Below are positions 45,062-55,799 of a stretch of 64,000 nt of DNA, piece by piece (within the stretch, counting starts at the first letter, position 1; every line of letters begins with the position of its first letter). The notes below the pieces were generated by a model. It was given only the letters and a program-made list of their open reading frames with translations, had not been told where the DNA came from and searched no databases. Location: NCBI GenBank assembly GCA_026018925.1, contig JAKSZU010000016.1, positions 31,648,877 to 31,712,876 on the forward strand, written 5' to 3'. Origin of the DNA: Tupaia tana (lineage: Eukaryota; Chordata; Mammalia; Scandentia; Tupaiidae). A program made the translations under genes and the position numbers.

Positions 45062-45268
45062 ATTTGAATCCTTTCTCAATCATTTAATAGCTGCGTAACT
45101 TTGGGCAAGTTACTTAACCTTCTTGTACCTGTTTTATCACCTGTAAAATGAGGATAATAATAGTTTATAGTTCATAGAGCTGTTGTGAGGGGCAAATAAG
45201 ATAATGAGTATTAAGTATTGTTTGTATTTATCTTAAGTACTCAATAAATATTAGCCATTGTTACTAGC
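45062..45268 (+). mobile_element. MIR SINE, well preserved
   Basis: TTTAATAGCTGCGTAACTTT, GGGCAAGTTACTTAACCTTC, CACCTGTAAAATGAGGATAA, GAGCTGTTGTGAGGGGCAAA and TACTCAATAAATATTAGCCA: nearly full-length sense MIR. Confidence 0.9.
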
Positions 45269-45694
45269 TCTGAATCACAGTTTCCTCTTGTAGAAGATTA
45301 GAGGGTTAGATGAGGTGCCCTAACGAATACTTTCAATCAGTATTCTGGAAAACTCTACGATATGGAATGCAGCTAATAATGCAACCTTTCAAAATCTTTG
45401 CAGCTACAAAGAGTCCTCATCAGATCTTATTTACCAAAGCTCATTCAGCACACTGCTGGGCTTGACTGCTTTCTATTTTACACGCAATCCTAATGGCCTT
45501 GTTTATCTGATTTCTCAGACTATAGCAAATTAAACACCCAAAAAAGGGAAGAGAAATAATTTTGGAAGAAAAATATGTTGTGGGCCAGAATGAGTACAAA
45601 CAGCCTGACATTAGCGAAAGACAGAGGAAACAATTATTGTCACAGAAGAAAGTATACCTGTACAACTATAACTAAGTCATGAAAAACTTCTGAG
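45269..45694. other. Unique sequence
   Basis: No gene recognised. Confidence 0.4.
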
Positions 45695-46030
45695 GTCCAG
45701 CCACCATGGTACATGATAATAAACATTGTGCTCCACCAATTGAGACCACATGGGAGGTCCAGGTTCAATTCCTGGTCCAACCTAAAGAAAGCCTGGTGAG
45801 ATGCATTTGTCCTACTGACTCAGGGAGGCTGAGGCAGGAGCATAGTAGGATGAACCCTGTCTGTAAAAGAGTGGGGCATGGCAGTGCACACCTTCAGTCC
45901 CAGATGTGAAGCTGAACTAGGAGAATGGTGACATGGTGAGATTCTGTCTAAAAGGGAGCAGGGCACGAAGGTACACACCTGCAGTCCCAACTGGGAGGCT
46001 CAAGGGTAGGAGGATAGCTGTCTAAAAGTC
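45695..46030 (+). mobile_element. SINE family B with three 7SL-like modules
   Basis: tRNA-like head (GTCCAGCCACCATGGTACAT; B box AGGTTCAATTCCTGGTCC). Three successive 7SL/Alu-like modules follow. Module 1, about 45815-45873, has GGGAGGCTGAGGCAGGAGCA. Module 2, 45874-45953, has GGCAGTGCACACCTTCAGTC and GTGAGATTCTGTCTAAAAG. Module 3, 45954-46028, has ACACACCTGCAGTCCCAACT and GCTGTCTAAAAG. Copies elsewhere in the window have one module. Confidence 0.85.
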
Positions 46031-46465
46031 CCCTTCTGATTATATTTAATAAACTCAAGGTAGTGACAAATTTTAGAATTATTTCTATCAAAAATTATGA
46101 TTGGTATTTTGTAGGCTTGAGAATTGTGAATTTTCTGGTCACTTTTCATATGGACAAAATGGCATTGACTGTTGTTTAGGCCTTTCCCCAGATTTGCTGG
46201 TTCTCTTTCATCTCTCCTGGCTTGGACCTCTCTGGCACACTGATGAATGTGGTCAGGCTACCCAGAATGGCTCTTGGCATCCAATAGAGAAGTTAATATG
46301 GGGATAGAGAGCATCGAGCCAGGTGCCAACACTGACTATAGCAGAGCCATCCTGCATGAGTTCAACTGTAAACTCCTGCCACACTCACATCTACACTTCA
46401 GTAGGGGTGATCTTTTTGCTTGGCCCTCATATCACCTGGCTTCTTTTCCAACCTAGAAAATAATA
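46031..46465. other. Unique sequence
   Basis: No gene or clear repeat. Confidence 0.4.
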
Positions 46466-46469
46466 GGTT

Positions 46470-46625
46470 TAGGAGTTAAGACTCAAGCAGACCAGAATAA
46501 GGTTTGAATCCTGCTTCAGCCATCTGCCAGATAGGCAACTTTAAGCAAGGTGTTTTAACTTCTCTGAACATCATTTTCACTATTACTTAGTGGATCTGTT
46601 TCATAAGTAAGCTGAGTTAAAGAGG
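46470..46625 (+). mobile_element. MIR SINE, diverged
   Basis: GGTTTGAATCCTGCTTCAGC, ACTTTAAGCAAGGTGTTTTA and ACTTCTCTGAACATCATTTT: sense MIR 5' half. Confidence 0.75.
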
Positions 46626-46727
46626 CACCCATATGTACACATGGAAAATACTTCTGTTTTCATGAAAGAGATCATTTTCATTTCCAGGACACATATACGC
46701 TCTTCAGAAGGAAGACCCTATCTTTAA

Positions 46728-46790
46728 AAGAAGAAGAAGAAGCAGCAGAAGAAGCAGAAGAAGCAGAAGAAGAAGAAGAAGAAGCAGCCT
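46728..46790. repeat. (GAA/GCA)n trinucleotide tract
   Basis: About 21 units mixing AAG/GAA with interspersed AGC/GCA triplets, all in one phase. Confidence 0.9.
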
Positions 46791-46849
46791 GTCACATAGG
46801 AATGTATTGATTAGCACTTAACATATCTTACATTGGGCATGCAGTCTTA

Positions 46850-47065
46850 GAAGAAGTTTCACATACATAATCCTATTTTACTCATACAGAAACACTATAA
46901 CATAGGTGGGCAGGTATTGTTAAGCCCATTTAAAAGAGAAAAGAAAGACAGTGACCTTAAAAGCTTTGTCCATGTCACTTAGGACTGAAATAACATCAGG
47001 ACTGATAAATATGCCAAGACCAGGACTGAAATCTAGGTACCTACCTCCTAGACCAATGCCTTGCC
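46850..47065 (-). mobile_element. MIR SINE, reverse
   Basis: CATACATAATCCTATTTTAC, AAGCCCATTTAAAAGAGAAA, GGACTGAAATCTAGGTACCT and CAATGCCTTGCCACTCTGAT: antisense MIR, diverged. Confidence 0.7.
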
Positions 47066-47069
47066 ACTC

Positions 47070-48600
47070 TGATATTTTTACTAATATAGTTAAGATCATT
47101 CCTGCACTGTATCTATCCATAGAAGCTTGGGGAAAAAAGACAAAACAAGTGAACACACCTTCCTTATACTCTTCTAACACCATTAAGAATATCTGCCATG
47201 ATGTTTTCAGAGCAAGTAGTAGAAAGGCCTATCACAAACTTGCCTAAATAACAAGAGAATTGAGACTGTTTCACATAACTGGAAATCCAAAAGTGAAAGG
47301 AGGGCTCCAGACAGTATGATGAATGTCAACCATAATTGGGTCTCTTTCTGTCTCTTCTCTCCATAGCATCAATTTCATCTGAAGTTTGGTTAGCCTCATG
47401 ATCCCAGGTAGACATCTCTGGCTACTAGAGCTACAAGTGCTCTTGCTCATGTCTAGCAGGACAAGGAGAGAAGTCTATCCTTCTGAAGGGTCCGCATTGT
47501 GTCCTATAAGTAGAGATGATTTCTTCCACGGAATCAAAAGAATTAGCCATTTGTACATATGTTGGCTTCAGTCTACTTGCAAAATAGCATCTGGCTCAGT
47601 TCACCAAGTAAGAGTGAGCCTTTGTCTAGTTAGGAAGTATTATCCTTTCAAAGAAGAACCCAAGAGCTCCTAGGAGCCCATAAAATCTATTTCCTGATAG
47701 ATATCTCAGAGTCTATGCTAGGCAGGTAATGCATTTTCCTTTTCATTGCTCACTCATCCTGATTAGAAGTTTTTGGCACACCCTGAATATTACATAATCA
47801 AATGTCACTACAAAAGCTTTTAGCTTCTTGTCACTGTTCATACTAAGCCATCTCCAATGTTGTAATATGGTTGATATCTCTACGAGATAACCCAAAGTTG
47901 TCTACTGGCTATATAATTTGTCAAGTATTAGTAGAGACTAGAGCTATCAGTAAACATACAGTATTTTTTTGTCATTTTTCCCGATGGTGGTTTTGATAAG
48001 CTTTAAAATAGCCTCAGCTCTTGTTTCCTTAAGCACTGAGGGGAAGGGTACATATGTGTGTGTGTGTATGTGGGTATGGTTGTGGATGGGTGTGTATTTT
48101 AAACAAGTAACTTTAAATGCCTGATGTGATCATCTTCTTGTAACTATATGCCAAGGACTGGCTACATTTTCTTTTTGTGAGCATTTGACATTTGCTTTTT
48201 GTATTAGAAAAAGTTGCCCTTTTCAAGGTGTTAGTCCTTGATCCAGTGAATGTAATGAGAACAAATCTCAAGGAAATTCTCAGGAAAGTCCCAAGAGAAG
48301 CCCCAAGGGTGTGTGTCCACTAGCGGATAAAACATTTTCCAAAAGTCTTCAGCAAATGGCATTGGAAAAACTTCAGAAATTTAGTAGAAATTGCAGATAA
48401 GTTCTGAATAAAACTTTTATTACTCATACGCAGTTGATCTTCCATTGAGCCAGAAGGATTTCTCTAACTTTGATTAGAAAGGTGGACCAAAAAAAAAAAA
48501 AAAAGTGATCAATCTTTAATACATGAATCAATTAACTCAGTGACATTTCAGAAATTTTCCATTAACTATGTTATTAAAAAATAAAATAAAATAAAACCTG
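47070..48600. other. Unique sequence
   Basis: About 1.5 kb. Short TG-rich patch at 48055-48095 and A-rich runs near 48490 and 48580. No gene. Confidence 0.45.
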
Positions 48601-48604
48601 ATAG

Positions 48605-48870
48605 AAACCAACAGGTGGCATAGTGATTAAGGTACTGGATTTCCACATGACTGACTGCTGTTCAAGTCCCAGGTTTGGCAGCTTGAAATTCATGCTGGAC
48701 GTGTGTGCATGAGTACTCAAAATCCCAGGAAGAGAATGGGGGAGAAGGGATTATGGAGTGGAAATTCCTCCCTGGGAGGATGATTTCTCACTTTCCATCT
48801 CACTGTCTCTCTCCAAGAGTGTACATGCCCTATGGCAAAAACCAAAACCAACCAAACAACAACAGAACTA
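48605..48870 (+). mobile_element. SINE family A, older copy
   Basis: Head GGTGGCATAGTGATTAAGGT, B box CTGTTCAAGTCCCAGG, body and CT block. AACCTGATA occurs on both flanks (about 48596 and 48870). Confidence 0.85.
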
Positions 48871-48929
48871 ACCTGATAAAATCATTCAGGTGAAAAACAA
48901 AAAAGAAGTTCACTGATTCCCTTAGACTG

Positions 48930-49498
48930 ATATTTCTAAGCCCTCCAACATCTCTCCACTTTACCTTTACAGAATTTTTGACATGGTTTCATTGCATAAA
49001 TCATCTATTCCAGACAATTTGGTCTACTCACTGCCAAGCATATCTGGACCCTCCCTTCTCTTTGTCATTGTGTCCTGGCTTGAAATACTTCCATTTTTTT
49101 TCTCTGATTATCTCCTAGATTAAATTCAAGCCATGCTTTTCCTGTCCCCCTCCTCCCACCCCTCCACCCCAGAAGTTTTTGTAAATGACTTTTTCCTGAA
49201 ATCCCTGGAATGCTGGTCACCCATTCCCTACCTAATCCAAGATCACTTAGATTATTGCTCTCATTTTGAGACTCTATTACTATTGGGTTATCAGAAAAGT
49301 CATTACATATTTTTCTGTTTTTCTATGCAAAAATGCATTATGACTTTTCCAATAACCCAATATATTCAATGAACCATGCATTTTTATTTTATATGACTCA
49401 AGGAGATTTTCAATTCCCAAAGTTGTTGTGTATTTCCCCATATATCTTTCCAGTGCCTTACACAATGCCTTGCAAATGACCAATGTCTAAATACTAGT
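48930..49498 (+). mobile_element. L2 LINE fragment (diverged), hosting a MITE
   Basis: TAAATTCAAGCCATGCTTTT, CTTTTTCCTGAAATCCCTGG and CCAGTGCCTTACACAATGCC fit a diverged L2 3' end in order. The mariner MITE at 49283-49360 interrupts it. Confidence 0.5.
49283..49360. mobile_element. Mariner-type palindromic MITE (78 bp)
   Basis: TTGGGTTATCAGAAAAGTCA left and GACTTTTCCAATAACCCAA right, with TA at 49281-49282 and 49361-49362. The centre has an extra TTTTTCTG relative to the 70-bp form. Confidence 0.93.
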
Positions 49499-49629
49499 TC
49501 ATCTTAATTAGCTAATCAATTAAATGATCTAGTTAAGTCATTTCATCTGAATCCAAAATAAAATGATGGGTTGTTAGGAAATAACTGTAAAAATTATAAT
49601 CATATTTGTGGGCCAAATTCCTTATATAG

Positions 49630-49800
49630 ATTTCCAAATCTGCCACTTAATATATAGTGGCTTATCTTGGACAAGTCATTTTACTCTCATTGACCTCAGT
49701 TTTCTCATCTATAATATGGAAAGAATGACTCCTTTACTTATTTCATTAGATTACTGCAAAAGTCGAATAATGTAATGTCTTTGAAAGTATTTATACAAAG
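49630..49800 (+). mobile_element. MIR SINE
   Basis: TCTGCCACTTAATATATAGT, GGACAAGTCATTTTACTCTC and AGTTTTCTCATCTATAATAT: sense MIR. Confidence 0.8.
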
Positions 49801-50120
49801 TGAGGTACCTTACAAATAAAAGTGATTAATATTGGGCAAATGAAGCAGTACTTTTAGAAATCCCATAACAAATGTAGTAAAGGACTCCTAATCAAGACTG
49901 GTGATAGTTTGAAGGTTCATGATGATCAATTTTAAATAGTGCTATGAATAAGACTTTTATCTTCACCTTGAAGATGAAAGTCTGAATTTACCTAAAAGTA
50001 AATAGTTGAAGTAACAATAATGACAGTATCAAAATGACATATCTTCACTGTGTTCATTGGTACCTTTAAGCATAATACCATGAATACTTTCTAAACTTTC
50101 CTTTAAGCATCATTAAAGAA
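49801..50120. other. Unique sequence
   Basis: Nothing recognised. Confidence 0.4.
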
Positions 50121-50124
50121 TGGT

Positions 50125-50400
50125 CTACTTTTATTTTTATTTTTGATTAACAAATAATAATTGTGTGTATAGTTACAGAATACAGTGTGATATTTTGATC
50201 TGGGTACACATTATAGAAAGATTCAGTTGATCTGATTAACATATCCATTATCTCACCAATTTATCATTTTTGTGGTGAGAATGCTAAAAATTTAATTTTA
50301 GCAAATTTGAAATATATATTATTTTTATCTATGGAAAAGTTGTGAATCTTAGAAATTAATATAAAGCAACATGCTAAAATATCCAATTACTCCTCTGTAT
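50125..50400 (-). mobile_element. L1 LINE 3' UTR fragment (antisense)
   Basis: ATAGTTACAGAATACAGTGT, TGATATTTTGATCTGGGTAC and ATCCATTATCTCACCAATTT resemble the antisense 3' UTR of older L1MA/L1P-type elements. Confidence 0.6.
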
Positions 50401-50559
50401 AATTCCAGGAACCCTAAATTTGCATAAAGGGCATCCCTGAACTCATAGTTTGGCTACATATCTCTTAGAAATCTTCCTTTACTTTTTTCATCATCCTCAA
50501 ATCCATGCCCTTTTGTAATAGGCTCAGATCTTCACAATTTCCGTATTGCTAACTTCCCT

Positions 50560-51245
50560 TGAGACAACTCTACTTGGATGTTCCACAAGAATCTCAAATT
50601 TAAGATAATCAGAACGAGATTTATGGTCTCTTCCTCTCTCACCCTTCCCATCCTGAAACCTACAACTCTTTTCACATTATCTCTGGATACACACAACCAT
50701 CCATCCACTGGCCAAGACCAGAGAGTCATCCTTGGCCTCTCTCTTTCTCAAGCCTTACTAGTTCCTGCTCATTTAGCCTTCTTTCCGTCTTATCAAGTTT
50801 ATGCACATTCCTGCATCTCCATGTCCACCCCATGCCTCCCTCCAATCTACTTTTTTTCGCCTTAAGATGCAAACTTAATCCTATCAATCCCTGGCTTAGG
50901 ATCTTTCAGTGGCTCCCCAGTTCCCCCGGTAAAGGGGATGTAAAATGAACCCTGTATCTAAACTCTTCCACAAGGCAGCCCTTACCCAGCTCATCCTTTT
51001 CCTTCTTTTGAGTCACAACCTAGATGTCAATGCCTTTTTGAAGTTTACTTGTTAACTAGCTGCCCCAAAATAATTCATTTCCACCCTACATTTAGCCCAA
51101 ATGAACATCCCCTCACTCTCTTGTAACTTCTTTCCACTTGTCTACACACCCAGTAGCTGGAAACCTCCTTCAGACCAGGACCATTTTTTTTACCAGCTTG
51201 TCTCCCTAAGCACCAGCCATGGTGTCTGGCATGTAAAATAATTTC
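50560..51245 (+). mobile_element. L2 LINE 3' part
   Basis: GAGAGTCATCCTTGGCCTCT, CTTTCAGTGGCTCCCCAGTT, CAAGGCAGCCCTTACCCAGC and CACCAGCCATGGTGTCTGGC in L2 order. Its frames are broken, so it is a relic. Confidence 0.8.
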
Positions 51246-51246
51246 T

Positions 51247-51412
51247 TTTTTTTTTTCTGAAAAAGTATTTATTTATTTAATTTTATTTATTATTTTTTAA
51301 TTTGATGAGAGAAAGAGAGAGAGAGAGAACAAGTCTCCGGGTCCAACTCTTGAACTGTGGTCAACCATGTGAGAGTCCAGCACCTCAACCACCATGCCAC
51401 CTGCCAGTCCCC
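51247..51412 (-). mobile_element. SINE family A, short form
   Basis: T-rich tail, TTTGATGAGAGAAAGAGAGA, GGTCCAACTCTTGAACTGTG and CACCATGCCACCTGCCAGTC. The head joins directly to the GA/CT block. Confidence 0.88.
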
Positions 51413-52010
51413 GTAATATGATTTCGATAAATAAAAAGGAGAACTTACTCTCTTTTCTCTGTACATAGTTTTCTTCATCCTAAAATAGCCTACTTACTCT
51501 GTTAGATATTATGAATCATGTTTATTTCAGAAAATCTTCCTGTGGTCAGTCCTTACTCTACATCTATTTTGAATATATTTATTAAACGAATGTGTTTCAT
51601 TTAACACTTTTTGTAATATTCTATCTAAATAGTGTGATGTGAGCATGTGAACATGTTATCTCCTAACATCAACTTTAAACTCCAGGGAGAAGCAATACAC
51701 CTCTTAACTCTTCAGTTATCTCTGATTGTCTTCTACCTAAACCAGCAGCCAGATGATGCTCATGAAGGTTATTTAGGATATGCCATCATCCCTTCCAATT
51801 TTCACATTCCAAACATGTATGAATGAATCATGGTTCATCATAATTCATTTTTCTTCCTTCATTCTCATAATGAGGGCTGTTCGATTTAGTAAAGATCTGG
51901 AGTGTTTATTGATAGAAAGGCAAAGCAGAATGTGTCCTACCAACAGCCAACCATGACTTTAAGACCATGCTTTCTCCCTAATCAAAGGTTCCTTCTTTTA
52001 TATTGGAAAG
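51413..52010. other. Unique sequence
   Basis: No repeat or gene recognised. Confidence 0.4.
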
Positions 52011-52014
52011 GTTT

Positions 52015-52171
52015 TATTATTATTATTATTGCCAGAGGATGTGTATGTTTGCAAGGGAGAGAGCGAAAGAGAGATAGCAAGAGAGAGAGAGAGAGAACAC
52101 TTTCCAATGGAGTGTAATCATTCTGAGATCCTTTTTCCTCCATTTTTCCATCTTGTCAGGATTTGGGGCAT

Positions 52172-52204
<33 letters not shown>

Positions 52205-52308
52205 ATGTCATCCAAACTTCCAGAGCCATATGTCTTGACTTCTAGTTAACCATGTGGAATCCAGCTCCCTATGCTCAGGGTCTGACCACTGCACTATGAG
52301 GCCAGCTG
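52015..52308 (-). mobile_element. SINE family A, older long form with (CA)n
   Basis: GCCAGAGGATGTGTATGTTT, GA run, CATCTTGTCAGGATTTGGGG, a (CA)15 expansion at 52173-52202, and a head ending CTGACCACTGCACTATGAGG. Confidence 0.82.
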
Positions 52309-52317
52309 ACAAATCGG

Positions 52318-52502
52318 GTTTTTTTTAAATAATTATTTTATATAATTTTATTTATTCATTTTAATTTGACTAGAGAGGTAAAGAATGAGAGAGAGTAAGA
52401 GAGATGGAAAGTGAGAAAGCAAGCCACCAGGTTCAGGACGTGAACCATGGTCGGCCATGTGAGAGTCCAACGCCCTTAGCCACCACGCCATCTGCCAGTC
52501 CC
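52318..52502 (-). mobile_element. SINE family A, short form
   Basis: AT-rich tail, TTTGACTAGAGAGG, GA block, CATGGTCGGCCATGTGAGAG, CACGCCATCTGCCAGTCCC. GACAAAT is present on both sides (about 52308 and 52504). Confidence 0.88.
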
Positions 52503-52511
52503 AGACAAATT

Positions 52512-52744
52512 GTTTTTTTTTAACATTTTTTCCAGAGGGCATGTGGACGCCAGAGACAGAGGAAAGAGAGAGAGAAAGAGATAAAGCAACCCCTGTGGGA
52601 GATAGTTATGCCACAATCCCTCCTTCTTCAATCACTCTCCTCTTGGGATTTTGGGCATGCACACACAAGTGCCTGGAATGTTTTTGAGCTTGAAGCACTT
52701 AAATCGGACCTGGCTGCCTTCACTATCATGCCACTGGCTGGCCT
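52512..52744 (-). mobile_element. SINE family A, older long form
   Basis: TTTTTCCAGAGGGCATGTGG, AACCCCTGTGGGAGATAGTT, CTCTCCTCTTGGGATTTTGG and CACTATCATGCCACTGGCTG. Third of the same-strand run. Confidence 0.85.
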
Positions 52745-52751
52745 GACAAAC

Positions 52752-52935
52752 TTTTTTTTTTTTTTCCAAAGAATTATTTTATTTTTAACTTTATTTATTA
52801 ATTTGTTTATTTCAATTTGACCAGAGAAGGACAGAGGGAGAGAGAGAGAAAGCAAGCCGCCAGGTCCAGGACTCAAACCATGGTCGGCCATGTGGGAATC
52901 CAGCGCCTTTAGCCACCATGCCACCTGCCAGCCCC
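52752..52935 (-). mobile_element. SINE family A, short form
   Basis: T-run, AATTTGACCAGAGAAGGACA, CAAACCATGGTCGGCCATGT and CCACCATGCCACCTGCCAGC. Fourth of the run. Confidence 0.88.
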
Positions 52936-52939
52936 ACTT

Positions 52940-53935
52940 TAGTTTTTTCATCTGTTAGGACTGTAAGATTCCTACCTGCTTCATATAAGAAAATAAATAC
53001 ATAAAAGTACTAATCAACAAATGACTAATCTGTCAATCCATAAGAGACAAAATTGACTTACTACGGTAGACAATCTCTTTAATAGATTTGAAACATGTTT
53101 TAAATGAAAGGAGATAGAAACCATAGAGCCAGAGCACCAGATATCTTAGTTTCACTTTCACACAGCCTGTAGCTTCAACACGAATTTCCCTCGGTGCTAT
53201 TCCAATGCTCCCTACAGAGAAGGAATTAAACTGGCAAATACTCTAGCACAGTCCTCCAAAAATGGGAAAAACCTAGAATCAAACAGAAAATGAATATTCA
53301 GCCAGGCATAAAACCTCTCAAAGAAAGTACATTACATATACATATTATCCTTTTTTAAAAATAAAACTACCATATTTTAAAAACATATTTAATTAATTTC
53401 TTTGAACAATTCTACGTGAAATGTTCCATGATTAAAGGACAGATATACATGAGGAAAGATGGACTAAGTAGATAAGGGGCAATCTAAACAATTTGTAAAG
53501 TCAGTTCCATTTTATCTTGATAGTACGTATATAAGTAGTCACTGCTTCAACCACAATATCAGACCATGTGCTCTGTGTTCTAAATGTCCTTTCATTTCAA
53601 CGTTACTGGCTACATAACAATAGAATTATCACTCTATTGAGTAACTACAACTGCCACCAAAGATTTCTTTTTATCTTAGTAACAATATGTTAGTAATTAT
53701 ACAACTGGTAAAAATTTATATGTGTGCATGTGCACGTGTGTACATGACCTGGATAAATAACTTTTCCAAAGAAAATTTTAATTACAAACTGAAGTATTGA
53801 CAAATTTTTATAAAAATTAGTAGAACCTTAACCAATACTAAATCTCTTTGATCTCCCTTATGTTCATATGTTTGCATAACAGCCAGATTCTTCTCATTTT
53901 TAGTCTTCATGGTATTTATTTATGCAGCAATGTTG
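52940..53935. other. Unique sequence
   Basis: About 1 kb with no recognised repeat or gene. Confidence 0.45.
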
Positions 53936-53937
53936 TA

Positions 53938-54319
53938 TTGGTTTCTCAGAAAAGTCATGATACATTTTTCCTTAGAAAAACATATAGAAGCATAGAAAAT
54001 GTTTATGGATACTAGATACAACGTGGGAAAAGGGTGGGAGAAGAGAGAGAGTGTGAGGAAAGATATTAAGGAAAAAGAGAACAAGACATTTATGAGACAC
54101 AGGAATAGATCATTACCTGTTGATGATAACGTGTTTAGTATCCTCAGCTAGACTGATGTGACGTGTATTGATGCTGGCGAATTCACCTTACAAGTGAAGT
54201 GATGGATGGCGATTGAATGTATCAAAGAAATTAAAATAAAATATTTCTTAAAATTTAAAAATAAATAAGTGTTCTCAGAAAAAGAAAAAAAATGCATCGT
54301 GACTTTTCTGACAACCCAA
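53938..54319. mobile_element. Long (382 bp) member of the mariner MITE family
   Basis: Ends match the other MITEs (TTGGTTTCTCAGAAAAGTCA left; GACTTTTCTGACAACCCAA right) with TA on both sides. It has about 300 bp of extra central sequence (roughly 53985-54280) ending in an A-rich stretch (AAATTAAAATAAAATATTTC). The extra part is either an insertion into the MITE or the internal remains of a longer mariner. Confidence 0.82.
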
Positions 54320-54324
54320 TAGTT

Positions 54325-54865
54325 ATCTTACATATCTCCTAATTCGAGAGTGTTTGGGCAGCTTGAAATGTGAGGGTCTTACAGATAGTTTTGTTATGGA
54401 TATGTTCACTCAAATTTTTCTTTCATATACAAGCCTAACAATTAAATAAATGATAGATCTAGGCTCAAAAAATGTGTAACTCATGTTACATCATTTCAGA
54501 TTTGCAATCACCAAAATTCAATCAATTTCTAAGTGTTACCATTGGTAGTCATATATGAATATACTTACCCTGCGTCCCAGCCCCCAGTAATTTTCTAAAA
54601 TTGTTTCTTTGTTTTCTAGGTTAATTGGCATATGAAGATACCATAAACTTGAGTTACTTTAATTGATTTACTACTAATGAAACTGTTCATTGTTAGCATG
54701 ATTCTTTACTTCTTCATTTCTATGGTGGAAGTCTATGAACCACAAACTGTGAGTCAAGTGCAGTTTTAAGATCATATAGATGACCAGGACACCATCAATA
54801 CCCTCAAAATGCATGGTATAATAACAAATGTAAACTTAAAAAGAAAGACACAGCAAAAAAAATAA
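54325..54865. other. Unique sequence
   Basis: No gene recognised. Confidence 0.4.
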
Positions 54866-54869
54866 ATAA

Positions 54870-55212
54870 GTTGCTACCATACAATGGAATACTGCAGAGC
54901 AATGAAAAGAAACCAACTACCAGAACAGAGAACACATAAAGAACTTCCAGAACACAAGACTGGGTAAAAGAAGGCAGCCTCACAAAGCCACACACTGTAC
55001 AATTCCTCCTGGAATAGTCAAAACTATATTAACAGAAAATAGATTAGTGGTTGTAAGGGATGGGATGATGGAAAGAGGCTTGATTGTTGGGGTGAGTAAC
55101 AGACTGTTTCATTTATTGATTATAGTATACTGTCAAAGTGCCTAGAGCTATATGCCTAAATAGGACAAATTTTTCTAAATATTCATAATATCTGAACAAA
55201 CCTCACTTTTAA
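54870..55212 (+). mobile_element. L1M LINE 3' fragment
   Basis: ACAATGGAATACTGCAGAGC, CACACACTGTACAATTCCTC, GAAAATAGATTAGTGGTTGT and AGACTGTTTCATTTATTGAT follow the sense 3' end of L1M elements (ORF2 end into 3' UTR). Confidence 0.75.
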
Positions 55213-55227
55213 AAAGTGACAAATGGA

Positions 55228-55480
55228 GGACAGGATTCGGAGTGGTGGTTAAGGCTGAACTCCCACGTGGCTGACCATAGTTCAAGTCCTGGACCCAGAG
55301 GCTTGAAAATCATGCCAACATGTATGCGTCAGTGCCCCAAATCCCTGGAGAATAATGGAGGAGAAGGGATTGTGGTGTGGCTGTTCCCAATGGGGGATGT
55401 TTTCTCACTTCCCCTCTCTCTGTCTCTGTCTCTCTCTGATGAGCACACACACTCTATGGCAAAAAAAATCTTCTTTAAAA
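55228..55480 (+). mobile_element. SINE family A, first insertion at a re-used site
   Basis: Head GAGTGGTGGTTAAGGCTGAA, B box GTTCAAGTCCTGG, body, CT block and CTATGGCAAAAAAAATCTTC. Flanked by AAGTGACAAATG (55214-55225) and AAGTGATAAATG (55481-55492), a target duplication differing by one base. Confidence 0.88.
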
Positions 55481-55495
55481 AAGTGATAAATGAAA

Positions 55496-55783
55496 AAAAA
55501 AAAAAAAAAAAAAAAGGGAACCAGCAGTTAGCGTAATGGCTATGTCGCTGGACTCCCACGTAGTCGACCGCGGTTCGCGTCTCGGACCCGGTGGCTTACA
55601 ACTCATGCCGGGCGCGTGTGCATGCGTGCCCAAGATCCCAAGAGGAGAATGGAGGAGAAGGGATTGCGGCGTGACCATCCCCCCTGGGGGGTGATTTCTC
55701 GCTTTCTGTCTCTATGTCTCTCTCTGTCTGTCTGGCGAGCGCACGCGCCATAAAGCGAAAAAACCTCTCCAAAAAAAAAAAAA
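55496..55783 (+). mobile_element. SINE family A, young, second insertion at the same site
   Basis: Poly(A) at its left edge, then GGGAACCAGCAGTTAGCGTA, an intact CpG-rich head, CCCCCCTGGGGGGTGA, CT block and poly(A). Flanked by a perfect 15-bp duplication, AAGTGATAAATGAAA (55481-55495 and 55784-55798), which re-uses the target of the preceding SINE. Confidence 0.95.
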
Positions 55784-55799
55784 AAGTGATAAATGAAAC

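Noticed and set aside
46951-47247. 98-codon plus-strand frame and 87-codon minus-strand frame
   Set aside because: They overlap an antisense MIR, have no recognisable domain and no transcript signals.
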